Source: CAZQSL01 sp964595945 (lineage in GTDB: Bacteria > UBP15 > UBA6099 > JAJRTR01). From it: a stretch of DNA of 64,000 nt. Each line of letters starts with the position of its first letter. Positions within the stretch are counted from its first letter, which is position 1. Below are positions 8,636 through 16,326 of the stretch, one piece after another. The stretch is taken from positions 38,752 through 102,751 of the forward strand of contig CAZQSL010000002.1 in the NCBI GenBank assembly GCA_964595945.1, written 5' to 3'. The notes below the pieces were generated by a model that did not search any database, was not told the origin of the DNA, and saw only the letters and a program-made list of their open reading frames with translations. Position numbers and translations under genes: made by a program.

Positions 8636-10036
8636 ATGACATTCGATACAATAGAATTCGTTGCATTTTTTGCCGGGGTATTCCTGCTCTATCATTTTCT
8701 CGGGCGAAGCTACAAGGCACAGAACGTGCTGATAGTGGCCACCAGCATGGTGTTTTATGGCTGGTGGAGCCGCGAGTACCTGCTGCTGATGATAGGGTCG
8801 GTTTCGATTAACTACATTGCCGCCATATTCATTGCCGGGACAGACAGCCTGAAGAAAAAACGCCTATGGCTTACCGTGGGGGTCATTGCCGATCTGCTGA
8901 TTCTGTGCACATTCAAATATGCCGGTTTTTTCATCGACAACATAGTGTTTCTGCTGCATCACGCCGGCATTCCCAATGTCGCCCCGACACTGAAGATCAT
9001 ATTGCCGATCGGCATTTCGTTTTATACTTTTCAGGGCATGGCATACCTCATCGACGTATACAGGGGACACATCGAGGCAGAGAGGGACCCGATAGTGTTT
9101 CTTGCCTTCAAACTGTATTTCCCACAGTTGATTGCGGGGCCGATCGAACGCGCGTGGCACCTCATGCCACAGTTCAAAAAACCGCGAGTCCTCGAAGATG
9201 GCGTGATCCGGGAATCCATCTGGCTCATCTGTTACGGGTATTTTCTCAAGGTAGTCATTTCCGGTCCACTGTCGCAGATCGTCGGCATGTGTTTTTCGGA
9301 GACTGCGACAAGCGGGTGGAACACCATCCTGGGCACCATCGCTTTCACGGTGCAGATATACTGTGATTTCAATGCTTACAGCATAATTGCCCGCGGCGCT
9401 TCGGGATTGCTCGGTATCAGGCTCATGTGGAATTTCAACCAGCCATATATCGCGTGCAGCATACAGGATTTCTGGCGAAGATGGCACATCAGCCTGAGCA
9501 CGTGGCTGCGGGACTATTTGTATATTTCTCTCGGAGGCAACAGAAAGGGCAATATTCGCACTTATGTCAATCTGTTCCTCACCATGCTCATCGGCGGTCT
9601 GTGGCACGGGGCAGCGTGGAATTTCATAATATGGGGCGCGTGGCATGGAGCGGCGCTCGCCGCCGACCGTTACTTCCTCAGGGGCAAACGCGAAAGTGAA
9701 TACCGATTCAACCTGTTCAAATGGGCATTGACCATGGTCGTTGTCATGTTGGGCTGGTTTATCTTCAGATGTCATTCTCTCGACATGGCCGGAGCCATGA
9801 TAAAGGCCCTCGGAGACATGAGCTGGTCGCCTGGCAATTCCATGATACTTGCAAGAATTGCTGTCCTTGTCACGCCGGTCGCCTTTTTCGAGATACTGCA
9901 GGCATACAGAAAATGCGGCTATCTGTTCCCGTTCAGAAGCCGCGCGGCATTTGTCCCGATCGCCGCATTGATGGTCGCCTTGACTATTATCATGTTCGGA
10001 CGGTTCACGTATGAGTTCATCTACTTCCAGTTCTGA
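8636..10036 (+). CDS. MBOAT family O-acyltransferase (AlgI/DltB-like)
   Basis: 466-residue multispan membrane protein that moves an acyl (often acetyl) group across the membrane to a surface polymer. Family signatures are plain: FYTFQGMAYLIDVYRG near 129-144, AGPIER at 167-172, a conserved FWRRWHISLSTWLRDY block with His284, and LWHGAAWNFIIWG with the likely catalytic His324. It overlaps the next gene, an SGNH-type partner, by 26 bases. Such MBOAT-SGNH pairs carry out O-acylation of alginate, cellulose, peptidoglycan or teichoic acids. The polymer here is unknown. The upstream site (GAG) is weak, and 76 bases separate it from the GT2 gene. Confidence 0.9.
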   Translation: MTFDTIEFVAFFAGVFLLYHFLGRSYKAQNVLIVATSMVFYGWWSREYLLLMIGSVSINYIAAIFIAGTDSLKKKRLWLTVGVIADLLILCTFKYAGFFIDNIVFLLHHAGIPNVAPTLKIILPIGISFYTFQGMAYLIDVYRGHIEAERDPIVFLAFKLYFPQLIAGPIERAWHLMPQFKKPRVLEDGVIRESIWLICYGYFLKVVISGPLSQIVGMCFSETATSGWNTILGTIAFTVQIYCDFNAYSIIARGASGLLGIRLMWNFNQPYIACSIQDFWRRWHISLSTWLRDYLYISLGGNRKGNIRTYVNLFLTMLIGGLWHGAAWNFIIWGAWHGAALAADRYFLRGKRESEYRFNLFKWALTMVVVMLGWFIFRCHSLDMAGAMIKALGDMSWSPGNSMILARIAVLVTPVAFFEILQAYRKCGYLFPFRSRAAFVPIAALMVALTIIMFGRFTYEFIYFQF

Positions 10037-11018
10037 CGGGCATGGCGCTATCCCTGACACGCTCGATGGAGCATTGCTGCTGGTGGCAAAAAATGCCGCT
10101 TTCATCGCCATCTTAGGGCTGCTGGGCGCATGCGCGCTGCAACTGCTAAGCTCAAGATTCGCATCTAACGCCATGCCCTATGGGAACGGTGTCGAAGGAA
10201 ATATCGTACTTCAGCAAATGAAAAGATCGCATGAGTTGCGTGATCTCGACATCCTTGTCATCGGGGACTCGTCAGCATTGATGGGGATAGATGCGGTCGA
10301 ATTCGGTCACAAGACAAATCAGCGGGTCGAATCGCTTGCTACACTCGGTTGGGTAGGGCCGCTTGGATACGCAAAACTCATCGGCAACTATCTGAAATCC
10401 AACGGCAGTATACCCTGCGTCATACTTGCCCTTAACAATGTTTCGCTTCAGGTCGAAGAAAAAACATACAGGGAGACCGGCTACGAAATGTGGGTTCTCA
10501 GGGATGTTGTATCGAAAAAGCCTGACTATTCCCAAGCCAATCTTTTGGAAATCATCAAATCCGATCCGTTCAACAGGCTGATCGACATGCCGCTCCCCGG
10601 TAAATATGGAGAGTATTATGGCTTTGAGAGCAATCTCAGGAAAACTATCGAAAACGGCAACGGGTCCATGATAGATCCCAATGAAATGCCACCGCTGAAA
10701 AATCCCGAACCACTTGTCATTGCCATGACGCCACCATTTGTCTCCAGACTGCCTCACCTGAAAAATGCCCTGCATGACAGGCGTATCGGGAAAGTATACA
10801 TTGCGATAACGCCCACTCCTCATTCGATGGCATCGGCGAAGACAAAGGATTCATTTGACAAATCGCTCGTATCGCTTGGGAAACAGCTTGATCTGCCAGA
10901 GGATTCGCTGCTTGACACGCCTTACGAACTGCCGGACCGCTACTTCGCGACTGGTTCCCATCTCAACAAAACCGGCCGCGCGCATTACACCCGTGCAGTA
11001 TATCAAGCTCTGAGATAG
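10011..11018 (+). CDS. SGNH-hydrolase-like membrane-anchored acyltransfer partner (AlgJ/AlgX/DltD-like)
   Basis: 335 residues with one membrane segment at about 25-47 and an extracytoplasmic domain. ILVIGDSSAL gives a GDSS motif at 85-88 with Ser87 as the probable nucleophile, and GSHLNKTGR near the C-terminus holds His317, the likely block V histidine. The order S early, H late fits SGNH hydrolases used as O-acetyltransferases. It is translationally tied to the MBOAT gene through a 26-base overlap, so the two should act as one O-acylation unit. Similarity is by motif and context only. The acceptor polymer is unknown. Confidence 0.7.
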   Translation: MSSSTSSSDGHGAIPDTLDGALLLVAKNAAFIAILGLLGACALQLLSSRFASNAMPYGNGVEGNIVLQQMKRSHELRDLDILVIGDSSALMGIDAVEFGHKTNQRVESLATLGWVGPLGYAKLIGNYLKSNGSIPCVILALNNVSLQVEEKTYRETGYEMWVLRDVVSKKPDYSQANLLEIIKSDPFNRLIDMPLPGKYGEYYGFESNLRKTIENGNGSMIDPNEMPPLKNPEPLVIAMTPPFVSRLPHLKNALHDRRIGKVYIAITPTPHSMASAKTKDSFDKSLVSLGKQLDLPEDSLLDTPYELPDRYFATGSHLNKTGRAHYTRAVYQALR

Positions 11019-11157
11019 AATATCCTTATCCGCCCACAACAGGAGGATATGCTCAATTTCATTGCCGTTTTCCTGAATATATCTGTCCTTCCGAGTAATA
11101 ACTGATTTGCAAGGGTATTCCGGGTTTGCTCAAGACATGTCGCCACGTGGAAATAGC

Positions 11158-11187
11158 TTGACATCTTCCTGAAACAGCGGATAAAAT
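11158..11187 (+). promoter_or_regulatory. Strong promoter candidate for the enolase-superfamily gene
   Basis: TTGACA (11158-11163), 18-bp spacer, TAAAAT (11182-11187). The leader to the start codon at 11303 would be about 110 nt and is AT-rich at its end. The rest of the 284-bp gap showed no gene. Confidence 0.55.
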
Positions 11188-11302
11188 GAGCGAACCGGGC
11201 ACATATTACAGCCACTTTGCGATGCGGACCATGTCGCATGCCAGCATGAAACGATTTCTGATAAGTTTAATATAAATAAACAAATTGACAAGGAGGAACA
11301 AG

Positions 11303-12439
11303 ATGTATATCAAAGACATAGAGTCGTACCTTTGCCATTATCCGTTGCCGGCGACATTTTATCCGTCCTGGATACCAGATTTTCCGCAGAAGAAAAACAC
11401 TTGTATCATCGTTATCATTCATACTGATGAAGGTATTTCCGGCATAAGTGCCGGTGTAGGGCTTTCTGGTGAGGCAAAGGGCATACCCGAACTTATAAAA
11501 CCCTTTCTGATAGGTCGCGATCCGTTTAAGGTCGAAGATCACGTCCAGACTCTGCGAAGCGCGTATATGATGGGCTACAAGACGTTTTTTGTCGAAATGG
11601 CACTATGGGATATCATCGGAAAAGCCGCAGGGCTGCCAATACACAAAATGTGGGGTGGCGGGCCGGATAAAGTGCTGGCATACGCGAGCACTGGCGAGCT
11701 CCACAAGACGCAGCAGCGGGTAGAGGAAGTGCTTGCGTTGCGCGAACAGGGGTTCAAGGCGGTCAAACTGCGTGTGCGATGGTTCGATCCGAAACGTGAT
11801 ATCGAATACGTGGCGGCAGTGCGCGAAGCGGTCGGCGACACGATGGACATAATGGTAGACGCCAATCAGGGGTGGCCGATCTGCGGTACGGGCGACTGGC
11901 CGCGCTGGGACCTCAAACGTGCCATGTATACCGCAAGGGCTTATGGCGAACTCAATGTAAGATGGCTGGAAGAACCACTCTACAAGCATGATTACGAGGG
12001 GTTGGCCGCTCTCAGGCAGTCGACAACCGTGAGGATCGCCGGTGGCGAATTCAACACCGATTTGCACGAATTTCGTGACATTGTCAACAGGGGATCGCTC
12101 GACATCGTACAGCCTGACATATCACTTTCCGGCGGCATGATGATGGGCAAAAAAATCGCGTCTTTCGCCGAAGCCGCAAATATGCAGTTTTCACCTCACA
12201 CATGGACAAACGGCCTCGGCATGGCCGCCGCGCTGCAGGTGGTTGCGTCGGTGCCGAACTGCCCGATTTGCGAATTTCCGATCGAGCCTCCAGGGTGGAT
12301 ACCAGAAGCGCGTGATTTCATGCTCACGGAGCCGTTTTCTATCGACAAAAAAGGTTATGTCAAAGTGCCCAAGAAACCTGGGCTTGGAGTCGAGCTGAAC
12401 ATGGACGCAGTGAAAGCTTGTGGAGAAAAGCTGTCGTAA
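11303..12439 (+). CDS. Mandelate racemase/muconate-lactonizing (enolase superfamily) enzyme
   Basis: 378-residue two-domain barrel enzyme of the mandelate-racemase subgroup. It abstracts a proton alpha to a carboxylate to racemise, dehydrate or cycloisomerise an acid, commonly a sugar acid. Metal ligands are in VDANQGW (Asp186), WLEEPL (Glu223/224) and GGEF (Glu249). The His-Asp dyad is Asp272 in VQPD and His299 in SPHTW. The lysine motif after strand two reads KLR (Lys155, Arg157) rather than KxK, as in several acid-sugar dehydratases. ATG 11303 follows AAGGAGG, better placed than the in-frame ATG 18 bases upstream. No sugar-acid neighbours help to name the substrate. Confidence 0.85.
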   Translation: MYIKDIESYLCHYPLPATFYPSWIPDFPQKKNTCIIVIIHTDEGISGISAGVGLSGEAKGIPELIKPFLIGRDPFKVEDHVQTLRSAYMMGYKTFFVEMALWDIIGKAAGLPIHKMWGGGPDKVLAYASTGELHKTQQRVEEVLALREQGFKAVKLRVRWFDPKRDIEYVAAVREAVGDTMDIMVDANQGWPICGTGDWPRWDLKRAMYTARAYGELNVRWLEEPLYKHDYEGLAALRQSTTVRIAGGEFNTDLHEFRDIVNRGSLDIVQPDISLSGGMMMGKKIASFAEAANMQFSPHTWTNGLGMAAALQVVASVPNCPICEFPIEPPGWIPEARDFMLTEPFSIDKKGYVKVPKKPGLGVELNMDAVKACGEKLS

Positions 12440-12450
12440 CGGGTGCGGGT

Positions 12451-13068
12451 TTACTTGAGAAGTTGGGCGGATGTGATTGGGATGACGCCACGTGATGTCA
12501 TTTCCCCGATGGCTTTCTGGGCATCGCCTGGATTGAGCTCGACGCCGCTGCATGCGTCGGTGACGAGATGCGTTATGTATCCGAGCTCGACTGCGTCAAG
12601 TGCGGTAGCCTTGACGCAGTAGTCTGTGGCGAGCCCGCAGATGAAAAGTTGTTTGACTTTCAGTGATTTCAGGACTTTGTCGAGCGCCGTGTCGGTGATG
12701 TGATCGTTGTCGAAGAATGCGCTGTAGCTGTCGACTTCCGGGGTTGTGCCTTTGTAGATGACTTCGTAGAGGTTGGCCGTGTCGAGAGTGGGGTGGAAAT
12801 CGGCGCCATCGGTGTGGCGGACGCAGTGATCGGGCCAGAGTGTTTGCGGGTTGCCGTTGAGGTCGATGATGTCTCCGGGGATTTTTCCTTCGTGGCTGGA
12901 TGCGAATGAGGCATGGCCGGCGGGGTGGTAATCTTTTGTGGCGATGACTGTGTCGAATTTCGCTGACAGTGTGTTGATGACGGGTATGATGGCTTCGGCA
13001 TCGGGGACTGCGAGCGCGCCGCCGGTGCAGAAATCGTTTTGGATGTCGACGATGATGAGTGCTTTCAT
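12451..13068 (-). CDS. pncA: Nicotinamidase / pyrazinamidase
   Basis: Hydrolyses nicotinamide to nicotinate for NAD salvage. The 205-residue protein has the cysteine-hydrolase set: Asp8 in IIVDIQNDF, Lys107 in VIYKGT and the nucleophile Cys151 in ICGLATDYCV. Metal ligands are Asp46 and His48 (DYHP) and His81 (WPDHC). ATG 13068 follows AAAAGGA at about 10 bases. The reading frame is open further upstream, but that stretch is low-complexity and antisense to nothing conserved, so the longer form is rejected. It converges on the enolase-superfamily gene with 11 bases between stops and lies downstream of the TtcA-like gene. Confidence 0.93.
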   Translation of the reverse strand: MKALIIVDIQNDFCTGGALAVPDAEAIIPVINTLSAKFDTVIATKDYHPAGHASFASSHEGKIPGDIIDLNGNPQTLWPDHCVRHTDGADFHPTLDTANLYEVIYKGTTPEVDSYSAFFDNDHITDTALDKVLKSLKVKQLFICGLATDYCVKATALDAVELGYITHLVTDACSGVELNPGDAQKAIGEMTSRGVIPITSAQLLK

Positions 13069-13163
13069 GGTTTGTGAGTCCTTTTCGGATGGTGGTGTTG
13101 GGGGATATCTATGTGGTACCGTTTCCCGGTCATGCAGGGCATGTATTGGCGATGAGTGATGGA

Positions 13164-13985
13164 TCATGGGTGCAGTGTGGCAGTGGATGGGGGGGCGGAG
13201 GATGATTGTTTGTGGCGAATGCGCAGCCGTGGAGGTATTGGTGGTGCGGTGGCGCCTGAGGGGGAAGAGTATGTGGGCATGTATTCGGAGCGGATGCGGA
13301 ACATGGAACTGAAGAGACTGTCGACGGCGTTTGGGTTTTCGAGTTCGAGGGATTCGAGGAGGTTGCGGACGGCGATGCGTTTGGATCTTGTGGACATGGG
13401 GCAGGGGGGCTGAAGGTCGGGGATGGCGGATTCGGCGGCGAGCGTTTTGAGGATTTTGCCGCGAATGTAGTAGAATGGGCGGATGATGGTGAATCGGCCT
13501 TTGAAGAGCGGCTGTACGGGGATGGTGGTGGAGATTTCGCGGTTCCATGTCATGGAAAGCAGGAGTGATTCGACGGCGTCGTCGCGGTGATGTCCCATGG
13601 CGACTTTGTTACAGTTGTTGGCGTCGGCGAATTCGAGGATCGCTTTTTTTCGCATGCGTGAGCAGATGAAGCAGGGGCTTTTTTTCTGGCCGAAGGCTGA
13701 CTTGTGGATGGGGGACTCGATGATGGACAGGTCGATGCCGGCTTTGTGTGTCCACTCGATGAGCGCGGGGGTATCTGAGCCGGGGAAAGCGCCGTCGATG
13801 TGGACGGGGAATACTGTGTAGTCGCTGGTGACGTGGATGAGGGAGCCATCGAGCAGCAGTGAAAGCAGGATGCTGTCAGCGCCTCCCGAGACAGCTACGG
13901 CGATGCGGTCGCCTGGGGCGATCATGTCGAAGTCCATGATCGCCATTTCCATCCATTTTCTGATGTGTCTCTCAAGCTCGGTCAT
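13164..13985 (-). CDS. TtcA-family PP-loop ATPase (tRNA thiolation-like)
   Basis: N-type ATP-pyrophosphatase with SGGADS near the N-terminus and a PCFICSRMRK stretch giving the CxxC that holds an iron-sulfur cluster in TtcA; a further cysteine lies in LQPPCP. TtcA puts sulfur on cytidine 32 of tRNA. MGHHRDDAVESLL is the usual HNxDD-type helix. The C-terminal 40 residues are rich in Pro and Ser and look unconserved. The start is uncertain: ATG 13985 (MTELERHIRKW) fits the family, while an in-frame TTG at 14021 overlaps the upstream stop. Neither has a good ribosome site. Close relatives with unknown substrates exist, so no gene symbol is given. Confidence 0.75.
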   Translation of the reverse strand: MTELERHIRKWMEMAIMDFDMIAPGDRIAVAVSGGADSILLSLLLDGSLIHVTSDYTVFPVHIDGAFPGSDTPALIEWTHKAGIDLSIIESPIHKSAFGQKKSPCFICSRMRKKAILEFADANNCNKVAMGHHRDDAVESLLLSMTWNREISTTIPVQPLFKGRFTIIRPFYYIRGKILKTLAAESAIPDLQPPCPMSTRSKRIAVRNLLESLELENPNAVDSLFSSMFRIRSEYMPTYSSPSGATAPPIPPRLRIRHKQSSSAPPSTATLHP

Positions 13986-14017
13986 GTGAATGAGGATAGG
14001 GCAGAATGCTGTGAAAT

Positions 14018-15235
14018 TCAATAGCCGAGGGCTTTGAGTTTTTTCCGGGCGGTGTCTGCGCCATCGCTTACTTCGTTGGCGTCGATAGCTTTGTTATACC
14101 ATTCGGCGGCGAGGTCGGCGCGATGATAGTTATTGAGATAGATATCGGCGATTTTCACGTATGTCATGCTGTCGCGCGGTGATGTTTTGAGGGAGAGGGT
14201 GTAGAAGTGAAAAGCGTCTTCGTAGAGTCCGTTGTCGGTGCATGTTTCGGCGATGGAATTAAACAGGGAGGAGTTGCCGGGCTGGAGGTCGGAGGTGATG
14301 CGGAAATAGGTGATGGCGGTTTTTGTGTCGCCGGCGGCAATTGCGGCGTCGGCTATTTTGTTGGTGAGTATGTGTTTCCGTTTGTTTTCCTTCAGGAGTG
14401 ACATGGCTTCGACGTACTGGCGCATGGCGGTGGTGTATCTGCCTTTTTTCATGTTTGAGTCGGCAACGATGGTGAGAGCGTCGGACATGCGTTTTTTTGT
14501 GACAGGGTCGCGCTGGTCGTGGATGAGATATTTTCTGTACTCTTCGGCTGCTTTCCAGTGGTTGGAGCCAGCGAAGTAGATGTCGCCGAGGATTTTGTGG
14601 GTTTCGGGGATGTCGCTACGGACTTTGAAGACCACATTGAGCAGGGAGATTGCTTTTTCGACGCGTCCGGTACGCCGGTAGAGGTCTGCGAGAGATATGA
14701 TGCATGGTGTGTTGTTGCGGGGCAGCGTGATGCATTCGGTAAGATTTTTTTCGGCTTTGTCTTTGAGATTTAGCTGGAGATATACGCTTGTTTTGATCAT
14801 GTACGGTATGTATGGGCGGAAGTACAGGGTGGTGAGTGTGCCGATGACGATGACGGCTATCAGTGTGATGACGGCGGCGGTGGTTGAGTTGATCTGGAAG
14901 TGTCGAATGGGTTGAGATTCGACCTCTGGGGCTGGCTCTTGGGAGGGGGGTGGAGGAGTAGGGGGAGTTGGGCGGGGAGTGGGGGTTGGTGTCGGTTTTG
15001 GTGGTGGGGGTGAAGGCTTCTTTGTGTTGAGTGAGGGGAGAGGCGGAGGATCGGGTATCCCGAGATCGTCGATGGGTGGGGTGGTGGTGGCGGAGGGTGG
15101 TGGGGGAGAGGGTTTTGTGGTGGGAGGCCCGAGGATTTCCATGCCGGTGGTTGACACGTTGAGTGGGGTGTTGCACTGTTTACAGATCGAGAGCCAGTCG
15201 GGGACTTCAGCTCCGCATTGTGGGCACATTGACAT
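14018..15235 (-). CDS. Zinc-ribbon, single-span membrane protein with TPR repeats
   Basis: 405 residues with a clear order of parts. An N-terminal zinc ribbon has Cys4, Cys7, Cys18 and Cys21. A proline-rich linker follows at about 35-105, then one membrane segment near 118-140 (AAVITLIAVIVIGTLTTLY). After that come about six tetratricopeptide repeats, with motifs such as GDIYFAGSNHWKAAEEYRKY and ADIYLNNYHRADLAAEWYNKA. The ribbon would be cytosolic and the TPR part outside the membrane if the N-terminus is inside. Role unknown; TPR domains bind proteins. GGAGAG lies eight bases before ATG 15235. The next gene starts at or just after its stop. Confidence 0.75.
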   Translation of the reverse strand: MSMCPQCGAEVPDWLSICKQCNTPLNVSTTGMEILGPPTTKPSPPPPSATTTPPIDDLGIPDPPPLPSLNTKKPSPPPPKPTPTPTPRPTPPTPPPPSQEPAPEVESQPIRHFQINSTTAAVITLIAVIVIGTLTTLYFRPYIPYMIKTSVYLQLNLKDKAEKNLTECITLPRNNTPCIISLADLYRRTGRVEKAISLLNVVFKVRSDIPETHKILGDIYFAGSNHWKAAEEYRKYLIHDQRDPVTKKRMSDALTIVADSNMKKGRYTTAMRQYVEAMSLLKENKRKHILTNKIADAAIAAGDTKTAITYFRITSDLQPGNSSLFNSIAETCTDNGLYEDAFHFYTLSLKTSPRDSMTYVKIADIYLNNYHRADLAAEWYNKAIDANEVSDGADTARKKLKALGY

Positions 15236-15406
15236 CGTTGGGGCTCTCCCTGAGTGGATTTAGGCAACTGGGGCAGGCTGTGAGTGAGGCGGGGGAAGGA
15301 TATCCCTACGTTGTAGCTGGCTGCTCCGGGTGTCCATTGTGTCATATTATTATGTGATCATTATCAGCTTGATATGGTGTTTTTGCAACCTGCGGGTGAA
15401 GATGGC

Positions 15407-16309
15407 TCATGTGGTGGGGGGGTAGTAAATAAAGTAAGTGAAGAGTGTGATCCAGATAATGACGCATGACATTGTGATGGGGTCGGCAATGATGGCGGCG
15501 AGGTGTTCGCGGTTGTGGCGCGGTCCCTTTTTCATAAGGAAGTAGTATCGTGCGATGGCCGTGACGACGACAGGGGCGGTGATCCAGAGGTGATGGGTGG
15601 CATATATTTCGGGGCCGGTGTCTGATAGTGTATATGCTATATACGTAATGGCTGTGACTGCGGCGGAGGAGATGAAGAGCAGATTGAGGTTGGCAGATGG
15701 CGGTTTGCCGTATCTGTAGTAGACTCTTTTGCCCGCGACGATATATATGGCGAAGAAAAAGACAATTGGGATAACCCAGGGGGAGATGTGAGTCTGTATG
15801 GCAGCGGCGCCCGCGAGGACACGTGTGAGCATGCCGGTGGCGATGGTGACGGCGCCGAGCAGGACGTAGGGTTTGATGACGAGTGTGTAGAAGTACATCA
15901 GGAAGATGTATGCGAGGATGATCGGGAGGCAGATGAGTGGGATAAAGGCGATGCAGATAATCGAAAGAGTGAGTGTGGCGATGGCGATGAAGTACATCGT
16001 TCGGGTCGTGACGCGGCCGGCGGCGAAGGGGCGGGCTGAGCGTGATGGGTCAGCGCTGTCACGGTGGAGGTCGGTGAGGTCGTTGATGATGTAAATGTGG
16101 CTTGCGGCCATGCAGAGGGCCAGCATTGTGATGATGCTGGCGATGACTGGTGGGAGGGTGATGGCTGATCCTGAAAAGAAGAGTGGAGCAAGCACGAGAA
16201 GATTTTTCAGCCAGTGTGCGGGGCGCAGTGTGGTGATGATGTCGGCAATGGCAGTGCGGTGAGCTGCCACCGCCGGTGTTTCAGACTGGTGGTCAGTCGG
16301 TGATTTCAT
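15407..16309 (-). CDS. UbiA-family prenyltransferase, decaprenyl-phosphate phosphoribosyltransferase-like
   Basis: 300-residue membrane enzyme with about eight to nine hydrophobic spans. LRPAHWLKNLLVLAPLFF at the start and NDLTDLHRD followed by RPFAAG match the DPPR-synthase branch of UbiA (NDxxDxxxD motif, then RP-AAG). That branch joins phosphoribose from PRPP to polyprenyl phosphate, a first step to arabinose or ribose donors for surface glycans. Other UbiA enzymes attach prenyl chains to aromatic rings, but those rarely carry the WxKN and RPxAAG pattern. It is the last gene of the dcd-pepA-ostA-like run, 17 bases after the ostA-like stop. Confidence 0.8.
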   Translation of the reverse strand: MKSPTDHQSETPAVAAHRTAIADIITTLRPAHWLKNLLVLAPLFFSGSAITLPPVIASIITMLALCMAASHIYIINDLTDLHRDSADPSRSARPFAAGRVTTRTMYFIAIATLTLSIICIAFIPLICLPIILAYIFLMYFYTLVIKPYVLLGAVTIATGMLTRVLAGAAAIQTHISPWVIPIVFFFAIYIVAGKRVYYRYGKPPSANLNLLFISSAAVTAITYIAYTLSDTGPEIYATHHLWITAPVVVTAIARYYFLMKKGPRHNREHLAAIIADPITMSCVIIWITLFTYFIYYPPTT

Positions 16310-16326
16310 TCCGGAGGATGGTTCCG

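Noticed and set aside
13069..13548. Upstream extension of the pncA frame
   Set aside because: The extra residues are His/Pro/Thr/Arg-rich and unconserved; the family start MKALIIVDIQND has its own ribosome site.
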